DNA from: JASGKO01 sp049840595
Lineage (GTDB): Bacteria; Verrucomicrobiota; Verrucomicrobiia; Chthoniobacterales; Chthoniobacteraceae
Assembly: GCA_049840595.1 (NCBI GenBank)
Contig: JASGKO010000008.1
Location: 62,001 to 126,000, forward strand
Length of the DNA stretch: 64,000 nt
Reading direction: 5' to 3'
In this document: piece by piece, positions 54,236 through 63,565 of the stretch
Position numbering within the stretch: the first letter of the stretch is position 1
How the letters are laid out: each line of letters opens with the position of its first letter
Translations under genes and position numbers: made by a program
The notes under the pieces: model-generated
Seen by the model: only the letters and a program-made list of their open reading frames with translations
Told to the model about the DNA's origin: nothing
Databases searched by the model: none

Positions 54236-56532
54236 ACCGCTGGACTGGCTTCGTCGTTTTTTCCCTGCTGGCGGTGGCGGCGCCGCTGGCGTTTGGATTG
54301 GTGGATCGCAGCTGGCAAATCGCGGCCTGCCTGGTGCTGGTGATCGGGATGCTGGCGTTGCCGGCCCGGTTCCCGCTGCCCTCGCGCACGGGGCGGATTT
54401 TCTGGGTGGTGCTGGCGGTGATACTGATCGCGAAGGAATTGCTGCCGGCGACGTGGTTCGGCCATTTCCAATGGCGCGAGGCACTCCATGGCGGATTTAA
54501 CATGACGCTCCCGGCGACGAACAATCCGGAGCCCTGCAGGGCGCTCGACGGATGGCTGGAACTGCTGCTGGCGCTGGCGTGGTTCGGCTGGGTGCGAACG
54601 CTGGCCGGGGAGAAAAAGATGACGCTGCTGATGGAGTGGGCGTTGCTGGGCTCGGGGGTCGTGCTGGCGCTGGTCTGTTTTTTTGCACCGGGGAACCAGC
54701 ACACGGGCATTTACGAGTTTCGCATCGAGCCGGGCTGGACGGGCTTTGGACCGTTCCCGAACCGGAACCACACCGCCTCCTTCCTCGCGATGAGCGCGGT
54801 GATCGGCTGCGGCGTGGTGGTCAACGCGTTTCGGCGCAAGCATTACTGGCAGCTGGGCGGGGCGATTGCCGCCCAGGTGCTGATCGTGATCGCGGTGCTG
54901 GCGAGCCAGTCGCGTGGCGGGTTGGTGGCCGGGATCGTCGGGTTGCTGGTCTTTCTCGTGTTGGTGATGCGCAAGGTGGATGGAAAAAAGGCGCTGGCGG
55001 TAGGGATCGCGGTCGTATTGCTCACGGCCTCGACAGTATTGATTTTTGGCGGGCAGGTGTTGCAACGGTTCCATTCGCAGGAGGAGGGCGGGGTCTCGAA
55101 TCACCTGCGCGTATTGATCTGGGAAAACACGCTTTCGATGTGGAAGGACGCGCCGGTGACCGGCTTCGGCCTTGGGACGTTCCCGCAGGTTTTTCCGCTC
55201 TACCAGGAATTGCCGCTGGAGGGGCAGACGGTGCTGCATCCCGAGAGCAGTTGGTTGCTGAGTCTGGTGGAGTTCGGTGCGCTGCCGCTGGGGCTGATGG
55301 TGGGGGCGACGGCGTGGATGCTGGCGCGCCATCTGCGCGGGGAGTGGAGAACGGGTCGGGGATTTTCCATGCGGGCGTCGGCGCTTTCCGCGGCCTCGGT
55401 ACTGGCGGTGCATGCGCTGTGGGACGTGCCCGGGCATCGCTGGGCGACTGCCGGGTTCGGGCTGGCCGCGCTGGCGATCGCCCTGCCGCTGCGTGCGGAG
55501 CTGGTTTCCACCCGCCGGAGCACCGCGTTGCTGCCCTTGCTGGCCGGGCTTTTCTGGTGGGTCGGTGCGCACTGGATGCTGCCCGCGTGGTCCAGCAGCA
55601 CGCTGGAACGCGTGACCAGCCACCAAAAAGGTTCGCCGTATTTTCCGCTCGGCGTATTGCAGCACGAGGAATGCTGGTTCCCGCTTTCGGCCCAGTTGCA
55701 TTACGAAATCGGCGCGCGGCTCCTGCACTATCGCGGCCAGCAGGATTGGGCGCTCCAGCATTTCCAGATCGCCACCCGCTTGAAGTCCTCCTCGTGGACG
55801 CTCCCGGCGACGATTGCGGCGGCGAGCGGGAGTGTTTCACCGGGCATCTCTTTCCATTTCTGGGACATCGCGATCAGCCGGTCCGGGCATCGGCGCGAAG
55901 AGATCTTCAATACCGCCCTGCAATATTCGCGGGATCTGCCGGGTGGGGAGGAATTCTGGGAAAACTACGCGGTCACCCATTCCGATCTGTTGCTGGCGAG
56001 CGTCGCGCAAATGGGCGCGAAGAACGGGCGGGACGCCTTCGATCAATGGTGGAAGACGCGGGCCGCGGGGCCGGACCTGAGCGAGACGGAGCTCAAACTT
56101 TTCCCGCAAATCTTTCGCGAGATTGGCGACCCGGCGCGGCTGCGCCAGTGGATGAAGTGGCATCCCGATCTGGAAAGTACCGGGTATATGGATTGGGCGG
56201 CGATGTTCCATGCCTGGGGGGCGGACGAGGAGGCCTGGCGGCTGCTGGCGCGGCACAATACGGAGCCCGCCTTTCCCAAGCTCGGAAACCTGGTGGCGGA
56301 AGGCGCGCTGGAAAGCCGGTGGATCATGGAGCCCGGGGATTTTGTGAATGCGCAAAATCTGGCCGTGCGCTGGCATGAAATGGGCGACAAAAAGCATTGC
56401 GATCTGGTCATCGTTTCCACGGCCTGGCAGCCCGGGGCGCCGGAATGGTTCTTGCGCAAAGGGGCGTTCATCCAGGCACGCGCGGGCAAGTTGAGCGAGG
56501 CCGCGGGATTGTTGTTGTTGCTCCCGAAATGA
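54226..56532 (+). CDS. O-antigen ligase/Wzy-like membrane protein with soluble C-terminal region
   Basis: A 768-residue protein. The N-terminal half has about 12 membrane segments with the O-antigen ligase-type large periplasmic loop (PVTGFGLGTFPQVFPLYQ near residue 320, ending in HPESSWLLSLVEFG). The C-terminal 300 residues are soluble and helical (EIGARLLHYRGQQDWALQHFQ...) like TPR-containing ligase extensions. Such proteins attach or polymerise undecaprenyl-linked oligosaccharide on the periplasmic side. I chose the ATG at 54226, overlapping the end of the transferase gene; an ATG at 54172 is possible but would extend into that gene. Confidence 0.8.
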   Translation: MALNRWTGFVVFSLLAVAAPLAFGLVDRSWQIAACLVLVIGMLALPARFPLPSRTGRIFWVVLAVILIAKELLPATWFGHFQWREALHGGFNMTLPATNNPEPCRALDGWLELLLALAWFGWVRTLAGEKKMTLLMEWALLGSGVVLALVCFFAPGNQHTGIYEFRIEPGWTGFGPFPNRNHTASFLAMSAVIGCGVVVNAFRRKHYWQLGGAIAAQVLIVIAVLASQSRGGLVAGIVGLLVFLVLVMRKVDGKKALAVGIAVVLLTASTVLIFGGQVLQRFHSQEEGGVSNHLRVLIWENTLSMWKDAPVTGFGLGTFPQVFPLYQELPLEGQTVLHPESSWLLSLVEFGALPLGLMVGATAWMLARHLRGEWRTGRGFSMRASALSAASVLAVHALWDVPGHRWATAGFGLAALAIALPLRAELVSTRRSTALLPLLAGLFWWVGAHWMLPAWSSSTLERVTSHQKGSPYFPLGVLQHEECWFPLSAQLHYEIGARLLHYRGQQDWALQHFQIATRLKSSSWTLPATIAAASGSVSPGISFHFWDIAISRSGHRREEIFNTALQYSRDLPGGEEFWENYAVTHSDLLLASVAQMGAKNGRDAFDQWWKTRAAGPDLSETELKLFPQIFREIGDPARLRQWMKWHPDLESTGYMDWAAMFHAWGADEEAWRLLARHNTEPAFPKLGNLVAEGALESRWIMEPGDFVNAQNLAVRWHEMGDKKHCDLVIVSTAWQPGAPEWFLRKGAFIQARAGKLSEAAGLLLLLPK

Positions 56533-57737
56533 AAACGCTGCGCGGGAGTGGAATCGCCCTGCTGTTGCTGGCGGTGGCTTATCTTTTGCAAGCGTGCGGA
56601 CCACTCCGGCTCGACACCGATTCGCTGATTTTTCTTTCCACCGGAGCGCAGGCGGCGGATTCGGCGCAAGGATTCCCGCTGGCTTCGGGCAAGGTGTTTC
56701 CACCGGTTTATGCCACGCTGATTGCGCTGCTGGATCGCGCGCATCTGGCCGGGCCGCTGGCATTCGTTTTGTTGAATGGCGCGTTTATCGCGCTGGGGCT
56801 GGTCTTCACGATGAAATGGTGGCGGGAGGAGTTTGCGTTTTCAGCATCCGATTGCCGCTGGATGGCGTGTCTCACGCTGCTGTCGTTTCCATTAATCAAG
56901 CATGCGCTGCTGCCGCAGAGCGACGTGGCTTTTTTCGGCATGGTCATGCTGGTGCTCTGGCTGTTGATTCGCGCGTGGCAGGCGGAGCCGCGCTGGCGCT
57001 GGCTGGTGGCTGCGCTGCTGGTGCTGGCACTTGCGATGGCGACGCGCACGGCGGCGGTGGCGCTGGTGCCGGCGTGGATCTGGACGGCCTGGCCGCGACG
57101 CTGGCCGCGCTGGTGGCTGCTGGCCGGGGCCGCAGTGGTGCCGGTCGTGGGACTGGCGGCACTGAGCACGACCCGGTATTTTCATGAGGCCTCGGGGCAG
57201 TATTCGGCGCTGGGTGTTTCAGGCGTTTTGCTGATCGCGATGAACCACGTGGCCGAGCTCGGGCAGTTGCTGGTAAATCTGCCCCTGGAGCGGTTGAAGC
57301 CAGTCTTGCAACCGCTGGTTTACCTGGCGGGAGTCGTTTTGTTGATCGGAGTGGCACTGGTGCTGTGGTGGCGTCGCCGCCAGTTTGGCCCGATCGAGGT
57401 GTTTCTGCTCTGCTACGGGTTGCTCATTTTCATCTGGCCCTATCGGGATGTGCGTTTTTGGCTGCCGGCGATTCCGGTGCTGTTGGCGATGGTGGGGTAT
57501 CTTTTCCGGCAGGCTCCGCCCGCTGCGGCGTGGCTGGTGGGCGCAGGCTACTCCCTGGCGGGATTGCTCGCGCTGGGTTTTGCCACATGGCTGACGTTTT
57601 CCGGCGCGCAGTTTCCGAACCGCTATGGCGATGGGACGTTGCGGGCGGCTTATCAGGCGGTGTGGACTGGGACACCGTTGCCTGCGGGAGGGAATGAGAT
57701 GGCTTACATCATCCTCAAGCGCTACGGGCACTACTGA
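56529..57737 (+). CDS. GT39-like integral membrane glycosyltransferase
   Basis: A 402-residue polytopic protein. A hydrophobic N-terminus (SGIALLLLAVAYLLQACG) is followed by a periplasmic loop with LDTDSLIFLSTG (acidic residues at the site where PMT/ArnT enzymes hold the catalytic Asp) and about 10 further membrane segments. That topology fits dolichyl-phosphate-mannose mannosyltransferase-like/GT39 or GT83 enzymes, which move sugars from undecaprenyl-phosphate carriers to periplasmic acceptors. The ATG at 56529 overlaps the stop of the ligase gene (ATGA), so they are co-translated. Confidence 0.68.
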   Translation: MKTLRGSGIALLLLAVAYLLQACGPLRLDTDSLIFLSTGAQAADSAQGFPLASGKVFPPVYATLIALLDRAHLAGPLAFVLLNGAFIALGLVFTMKWWREEFAFSASDCRWMACLTLLSFPLIKHALLPQSDVAFFGMVMLVLWLLIRAWQAEPRWRWLVAALLVLALAMATRTAAVALVPAWIWTAWPRRWPRWWLLAGAAVVPVVGLAALSTTRYFHEASGQYSALGVSGVLLIAMNHVAELGQLLVNLPLERLKPVLQPLVYLAGVVLLIGVALVLWWRRRQFGPIEVFLLCYGLLIFIWPYRDVRFWLPAIPVLLAMVGYLFRQAPPAAAWLVGAGYSLAGLLALGFATWLTFSGAQFPNRYGDGTLRAAYQAVWTGTPLPAGGNEMAYIILKRYGHY

Positions 57738-57913
57738 GATTTTTCACCACGAAGACACGAAGGGGAAGGTCATCCATAGACTTCACAGATTTACATAGAT
57801 TAAGAGAGAGGATGGACCGCAGGATAAATCAACCTGTAAAATCGGTGGATAATCCTCTCTGTCACGTTTCGTCCTCTTCTCTTCGTGCCTTCGTGTCTTC
57901 GTGGTGAAAAATC
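57738..57913. repeat. perfect 25-nt inverted repeat before thyA
   Basis: Arms 57738-57762 (GATTTTTCACCACGAAGACACGAAG) and 57889-57913 are exact reverse complements, with an AT-rich spacer of about 126 bp between them. A partial copy of the arm occurs at 50981-50994. The right arm overlaps an in-frame upstream GTG of thyA, which is why I reject that start. It may act as a terminator for the upstream glycan genes or be a mobile repeat. Confidence 0.8.
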
Positions 57914-57951
57914 TCTTCTCGCATCGGCCCGGTCTGTGGCAGCATTTCCGC

Positions 57952-58746
57952 GTGCAAGAGTATCACCGTCTGCTTCGTCTCGTGCTGGATCAAGGTCGCT
58001 TCAAGGCCGATCGCACGGGTACGGGGACCCATTCCGTTTTCGGCGCGCAGGCCCGCTTCGATCTGCGCGAGAAATTCCCGCTGCTCACGACGAAGAAGCT
58101 GCACACCCGCTCGATCATTCACGAATTGCTCTGGTTCCTGCGCGGGGAGACCAATATCAAGTATCTGCGGGAGAACGGGGTGACGATTTGGGACGAGTGG
58201 GCCGATGAAAACGGCGATCTCGGCCGGGTCTATGGCGCGCAGTGGTGCGACTGGCGCACGGCGGACGGGCGCTCGCTCCACCAGATCGATGCGGTGATCG
58301 CGCAGATCAAGCGTAACCCGGACAGCCGCCGCCACATCGTGACGGCGTGGAATCCCGGTGAAGTGGAGGGGATGGCGCTGCCGCCCTGCCATGCGCTCTT
58401 TCAATTTTTCGTGCAGGACGGCGAGTTGAGCTGCCAGCTCTACCAGCGCAGCGCCGATTTGTTTCTCGGCGTGCCATTCAATATCGCGAGCTACGCGATG
58501 CTTACGATGATGGTGGCGCAGGTGTGCGATCTGCGCCCGGGCGAGTTCGTCCACACCTTTGGCGATCTGCACATTTACGCGAACCATCTTGAGCAGGTGC
58601 AGGAACAGCTCTCCCGCGAGCCCCGCGAACTGCCGGTGCTGCGGCTCAATCCGGCGGTGAAGGATATTCACGATTTCCGGTTCGAGGACTTCGAGTTAAT
58701 TGGCTACAACCCGCATCCGCCGATCAAGGCCCCGATCGCGGTATGA
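57952..58746 (+). CDS. thyA: thymidylate synthase
   Basis: A 264-residue enzyme, exactly the E. coli ThyA length, that methylates dUMP to dTMP with methylene-tetrahydrofolate. Key parts: RTGTGTHSVFG near residue 22 (dUMP phosphate), FPLLTTKKLHTRSIIHELLWFLRG near 43, LGRVYGAQW near 91, the nucleophile Cys in LPPCHALFQF near 147, and the C-terminal GYNPHPPIKAPIAV. A GTG start at 57952 gives the normal N-terminus (QEYHRLLRLVLDQG); the frame is open further up to a GTG at 57901 but would extend into the repeat arm. Overlaps folA by 4 nt, the usual thyA-folA arrangement. Confidence 0.96.
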   Translation: MQEYHRLLRLVLDQGRFKADRTGTGTHSVFGAQARFDLREKFPLLTTKKLHTRSIIHELLWFLRGETNIKYLRENGVTIWDEWADENGDLGRVYGAQWCDWRTADGRSLHQIDAVIAQIKRNPDSRRHIVTAWNPGEVEGMALPPCHALFQFFVQDGELSCQLYQRSADLFLGVPFNIASYAMLTMMVAQVCDLRPGEFVHTFGDLHIYANHLEQVQEQLSREPRELPVLRLNPAVKDIHDFRFEDFELIGYNPHPPIKAPIAV

Positions 58747-59194
58747 AGGCGATTGCCGCGATGTCGTTGAATCGGGTGATTGGCAGTGCGGGAAAAATTC
58801 CGTGGCACTTGCCCGAGGATTTTCGCTGGTTCAAGAAGTGCACGATGGGGGCGGCGATCCTGATGGGACGCAAGACCTACGAGTCGCTGGGCAAGCCGTT
58901 GCCGGGCCGCAGAAATCTGGTGGTGAGCCGCGACGTTACGTTTCCCGGCGTGGAAATGATCCGGGATCTGGCCACCTTCGATCCGGCAAACTACGAGGGC
59001 GAGGTGTGGGTGATTGGGGGCGGGGAAGTTTATACGCAGTTGCTGCCGCGCTGCGGCGAGCTTTACCTCAGCGTGGTAAAGCGCGAGGTGGAAGGGGACG
59101 CTTTTTCCCGCCGTTCGAGAGCCAGTTTGGCGAGCCGGAGGTGGTGGAGCGTTTCCCCGAGTTCGAAATCCGCCGCTATTGCCGGGTGGGGTGA
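58743..59194 (+). CDS. folA: dihydrofolate reductase with one frame break
   Basis: About 150 residues; reduces dihydrofolate, the co-product of ThyA, to tetrahydrofolate. The N-terminal MKAIAAMSLNRVIGSAGKIPWHLPEDFRWFK contains the catalytic Asp in LPED. MGRKTYESLGKPLPGRRNLVVSR binds NADPH and GGGEVYTQLLP near residue 100 is the second nucleotide loop. At 59102 the frame breaks at CTTTTTCCCG; one extra T restores FFPPFESQFGEPEVVERF and a stop at 59194, the normal DHFR ending. Its start overlaps the thyA stop (ATGA). Confidence 0.9.
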
Positions 59195-59759
59195 TTTTAA
59201 GCGGTGCCTGGCTTGTCGAAACGATCCATGGCCGGGCGCAAAGCGGTCGTAGATGACCGTCGCCTTCCTTGCTGGATCATTGCTCGCGACGGTCATAGAC
59301 CGCCGCTACAGATCGTGGTTTCTACCATGCAAGGGAGGCTCCTGGCCGGGTTCAGGAATGGCAAAACAGGAGGCATACCCGACGCCCTTGATCGCGGAAC
59401 TTCCCCACCGCGCTGTAGCCACGGCCCTGTGGGCCGTTGGGGAAGAACAGGCCATGAAATCGTAGCCCTCTTCCAAAAGCGCGGGGTAATTGCTTCTTAC
59501 CTTGGAATTAGCTTTTTGCAGGAACTTCGTCTTTCCCCAACGGCCCACAGGGCCGTGGCTACAGCGCGAGCAAAGAATGGACCGCTTTCATTACCAGAAG
59601 GCGCTGCGATGGATTCGTGAACCTGACGAAAGGCCGGGATTCTTTTTTCCTTCGCCGGGCGGTGGTCAGTTTCCAGAGGAACGGAATCCGCCCTCGAATT
59701 AATTGCGGGAATCCACTCCCATGGAATGATAGAAAGTCCTCTGTATCCCCTTACTCCTG
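59195..59759. repeat. 565-bp gene-free stretch with long inverted repeat and hairpins
   Basis: No gene is supported. Arms 59409-59443 and 59534-59568 are a perfect 35-nt inverted repeat, each holding the hairpin ACGGCCC-TGT-GGGCCGT. A second element, CGGTCATAGACCG (hairpin in 59286-59311), is identical over 26 nt to 51242-51267, and a related sequence lies near 59245-59265 in opposite orientation. Short open frames across these repeats are not genes. The last 60 bp before 59760 could hold the promoter of the sensor kinase. Confidence 0.8.
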
Positions 59760-62727
59760 ATGTCCGCCGCCATGATGCGTTTAGCTGGGTTCGTTTTGCT
59801 TGGTCTCGTTTTGACGACCGGCGTGCTGGCCGCAGGGCAGGATGATCGTCTGCCGGATTCGATTCCGGTCTCCGACGAGTATGTGCTGCGGACGTGGGGG
59901 GTCGAGGACGGGTTGCCCAGCAATTATGTTTCCGGCATCACACAGACGCCCGATGGCTACCTCTGGCTGGCGACACAGGGGGGGCTCACCCGCTTCGATG
60001 GGGTGCGCTTCACCCCTTTCTTGAAGGATTTCGCTCCCGCGCTCACGTCGAACCGCGTCTCGGCGGTATTTGCCGCCCGCGATGGGGTGCTGTGGGTCGG
60101 CTTTGATCAAGGTGGGATGGCGCGAATGGTCGGCGATCACTTCGATTCCATTCTCTCAATGGACCCGGCTGGAGATCCAATCAATCGAGTGGGCTCTTTC
60201 GCCGAGGATGCGACCGGTGCCACCTGGGGTGGCGTCGTCTCGCAGCAAAAGGCTTTTCGCTGGCACCAGGGGCAACTCACGGCCTTTTCCGAAAAAGACG
60301 GGATCGGATGGGAAGGGCAAACCGCGGTCTATTCGGACCGGGAGGGTCGCATCTGGATTACCACGGTGCATGATTGCGGTATTTTCGAGCAGGGCCATTT
60401 TCGACCGGTGGATGTCAACGGCGGCATCTGGCCCCGCCTGGGCGTGGACCGGGCGGGAGGAATGTGGGCGAGCCGCGATGGAATGCTTCTCCATTACGAA
60501 GCGGATGGCTCGCACCGCGTAGTCGCGGAGATCGGCGTCATGACCGTACAGGCGGTCTTTGAAGACTCCCATGGCGATGTCTGGATTGGCACGAACGATC
60601 AAGGGTTGCTCCGGTATCGCAAAGACGCGACCGGTCACTCCAGCCTCGTTCGCGTGCCGATCTCAAATACCTCCGTGTCTTCGATCATCGAAGACCGGGA
60701 GGGAGACCTGTGGGTGGGAACTGCCGGGGGTGGGGTAAACCGGTTGCATGCCGCGCGGTTTGCGCTGCACCAGAAGCCGCAGGGGTTGAGCAGCAATTAT
60801 ACGATTTCCCTGGCCCAGGATTCGGAGGGGCGGCTCTGGCTGGCAGGCCGGGATGGGGTTCCGCTGCGCTCGACCGATGCCGGGAATCGCTCATTTGCCA
60901 CCCCTGCGGGATGGTCCGGGCCGCCGGTGATGGCGATGGGCCCCGATCCTCAAGCAGGGGTTTGGCTGGCCACGCTGTATGGCTTGGTTCGCTGGCAGGA
61001 TGGGGTGTTTGTGGCCGAGCCGTTGACCGATAGTTTAACCGCGCTCCTGTTCGATCATGAGGGGACGCTCTGGATCTCGGAGATCGAGGGCGGGTTGCTG
61101 GCCTGGAAGGATCACCGGGCGGAACGCATTCCCGCCGGGAACGGTCTCACCAAGCCGCGGGCCCTGGCCGAGGATGGGGCCGGTCGATTGTGGGTGGGGA
61201 CGGAAGCGGGCCTGGTTTTCCAGCGCGTGCAGGGGCGCTTCGAACCGGTGCCACTCCCCGGGATAGAGCCCGGCGATCAAATCCGATTCATCGTCGCGGA
61301 GGGCAGGGATACCGTATGGATTGGCGCCCTGGAAGGGGGGCTTTACCGCTGGCAATCGGGCCAGGTGACCAGGCTTTCCCATCAGGCGGGGCTGCCGGTC
61401 GAGGATCTTTGTTCCATGGTCATCGGGGCCGATGGGGATTTCTGGTTTGGAACTGGCCACGGCATGTATTGCGTCGCCCGCTCCGATTTGGAGGCGGCCA
61501 TGGATGGGCTGCAACTTCCCCTGCGCATAGTAACCCTGGGGCGCAATGAGGGGCTGCCGGGAGTCGGCTTCATCTATGGCTTTAAAAACACGGCGCTCCG
61601 CACCCGCGACGGGCATCTCTGGTTCGCCACCACGCAGGGAGCGCTGGAAATTCTTCCCAAGCCGGCGCAGGTGGTGTCGCCACCCTGCTCGGTAATCATT
61701 GAGGGAGCCAGCGTCGGCGGCCAGCCGGTGGCGGTTTTCAATCGCCGGGAACTTACGCTTTCACCGGGCTCCGGTGCGGTGAAGCTGGACTATACGCTGC
61801 CGGAGTTGAGTTCCCCCGAGCAGGTGCATTTCCGCTATCGGCTGGTCGGTTGGGAGGAGGACTGGATTTCGGCCGAGCAACAGCGCGAGGCGATTTTTCC
61901 CCGGTTGCTGCCGGGGCATTATCGCTTTGAAGTCGCCGCTTCGGTGGCGGGTGAATCGTGGTCGCCGGGGGTAGCTTCCCTGGCCATTACCGTACCCGCC
62001 GCCTGGTGGCAGACTGGCTGGTTCAAGATCGGGGCTGGGGTGCTTGGGGCCGTCCTCCTGGCCGGGGCGGTGCGCTTTATGGTGCGGCGCCGGCTGCAGC
62101 GGCAGATGCGCCGGCTGGAGCAGGAACATTTGCTGGAGCGCGAGCGGACCCGGATCGCCCGTGACATGCACGATGAGGTGGGAGCCAATCTCACCCGGAT
62201 CAGCATTGCGAGCCAGCTGGCGCGACTGGAGCCGGACGCCGCCGGGGCCGGGCATCTCGAAGAGATTGCGGCCCTCGCCCGCCGGACGGTGGAATCGCTG
62301 GACGAGCTCGTCCTGGTCGGTCAACCCCCGGCACGATACGCTGGCCGCCCTTCTCGATTACCTCGGCCAGTATGCCGTGGATTTCCTTGCCGCCGCCGGT
62401 CTGGCCTGCGAGCTGGATTTCCCGGAGACCGTGCCGGCCCGGGCCCTCGATCCGAAGACGCGCCACCACCTCTTTCTCGCAGTCAAGGAGGCGCTGACCA
62501 ATGTCGTGCGCCATGCTGGCGCGCGCTCGGTCCGCCTGCAGGTGAGCTTCGAGCAGGGCCGGCTGCGTCTCACCGTGGCCGACGATGGTCGGGGCTTCGC
62601 GTCGGATGAGTCGCGCCCCGGCTCCGACGGCCTGCGCAACATGCGCGAACGCCTGGCGGAGATCGGCGGCTCGTGTCGTCTCGATTCGTGTCCAGGTGGG
62701 GGAACCCGCCTCGTTTTTGAATGGTAA
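59760..62727 (+). CDS. two-component regulator-propeller sensor histidine kinase, one frame break
   Basis: About 990 residues with a signal-peptide-like N-terminus (LAGFVLLGLVLTTGVLAAG), then a periplasmic beta-propeller of reg_prop repeats (EDGLPSNYVSGITQTPDGYLWLAT and many similar), a Y_Y_Y domain (FRYRLVGWEEDW near 700), one membrane helix (WFKIGAGVLGAVLLAGAVRF) and a HisKA_3 dimerisation domain with the phospho-acceptor His in RDMHDEVGANL. Near 62312, beside GAGCTC, one extra C breaks the frame; SVNPRHDTLAALLDYLGQ and the HATPase domain (HHLFLAVKEALTNVVRHAGA; DDGRGF; GLRNMRERL) continue in another frame to 62727. Probably senses a glycan or other extracellular ligand and phosphorylates the regulator encoded downstream. 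Confidence 0.88.
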
Positions 62728-62751
62728 AGGCTCCACTTTTCTGCTCCGCTT

Positions 62752-63414
62752 ATGTCCGCACTTCCTCCCCCTCCTGCCATGATCCGGGTCTCCCTGGTTG
62801 AAGATGATCGCGCCACCCGCGAAGGCTTTGTGAAGCTGTTGCGCTTCGCGCCCGAGATTGTGTGCCTGGGGGCTTATGCCACGGTGGCCGAGGCGGTGCA
62901 GGAAATCCCCCGGCACCTGCCCGATGTGGTGTTGATGGACATCAATCTGGGGAGCGGCAGTGGCATTGATTGCGTGGCCCAGCTCAAGCAGGCCCATCCG
63001 GAACTGCAAATCGTGATGCTCACGACTTATGACGACAGCGAAATGATCTTCAATTCCCTGCGGGTGGGGGCGAGCGGCTATTTGCTGAAGCGCTCGGCGG
63101 CAGGGGAAATCGTGGATGCGATCCGGGAAGTGCAGGCGGGCGGGGCGCCGATGTCCGCCCAAATTGCCCGCAAGGTGGTCTCGCATTTTCAACAGATTCG
63201 GCAGCCTTCCACCGAGGTGGACCAGCTTACGAAACGCGAGCGGGAAATCCTGACCCTGCTGGCCAAGGGCCTGCCGTATAAACAAATTGCCGGTCAGCTC
63301 AACATCAGCCCGAGCACGGTGCACGGGCATTTGCATACGATTTATCACAAGCTTCACGTTCAGTCCCGAACGGAGGCGGTGGTGAAGTTTTTGGGCGGGG
63401 CGCGGGAGGGGTGA
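62752..63414 (+). CDS. NarL/FixJ-type response regulator
   Basis: A 220-residue regulator. Receiver domain (about 10-125): acidic pair VEDDRA, phospho-Asp in VVLMDINLG, the conserved Lys in YLLKRSAAG. LuxR-type helix-turn-helix DNA-binding domain (about 150-215): LTKREREILTLLAKGLPYKQIAGQLNISPSTVHGHLHTIYHKL. It lies 24 nt downstream of the propeller sensor kinase and is its obvious partner. Its targets are unknown; the exported protein gene at 63566 is a candidate. Either the ATG at 62752 or the one at 62779 (MIRVSLVEDD) could be the start. Confidence 0.92.
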   Translation: MSALPPPPAMIRVSLVEDDRATREGFVKLLRFAPEIVCLGAYATVAEAVQEIPRHLPDVVLMDINLGSGSGIDCVAQLKQAHPELQIVMLTTYDDSEMIFNSLRVGASGYLLKRSAAGEIVDAIREVQAGGAPMSAQIARKVVSHFQQIRQPSTEVDQLTKREREILTLLAKGLPYKQIAGQLNISPSTVHGHLHTIYHKLHVQSRTEAVVKFLGGAREG

Positions 63415-63565
63415 GGTTGGGCGGGGGGCTTTGGACCGGTTAAAAAACAGACCGAATGGTCTATGGAAGGCAGACCACGGGAATGGGATTTTTATCCGAC
63501 TGGTGGGTTCCTTGCCTGCCGGTGCTCAGAAATCCACACCCTCACCTCACTTCCAGCCACACCTC

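Noticed and set aside
57901..57951. Upstream GTG (57901) as thyA start
   Set aside because: It lies in the right arm of the 25-nt inverted repeat and adds 17 non-conserved residues; the GTG at 57952 gives the standard 264-residue enzyme.
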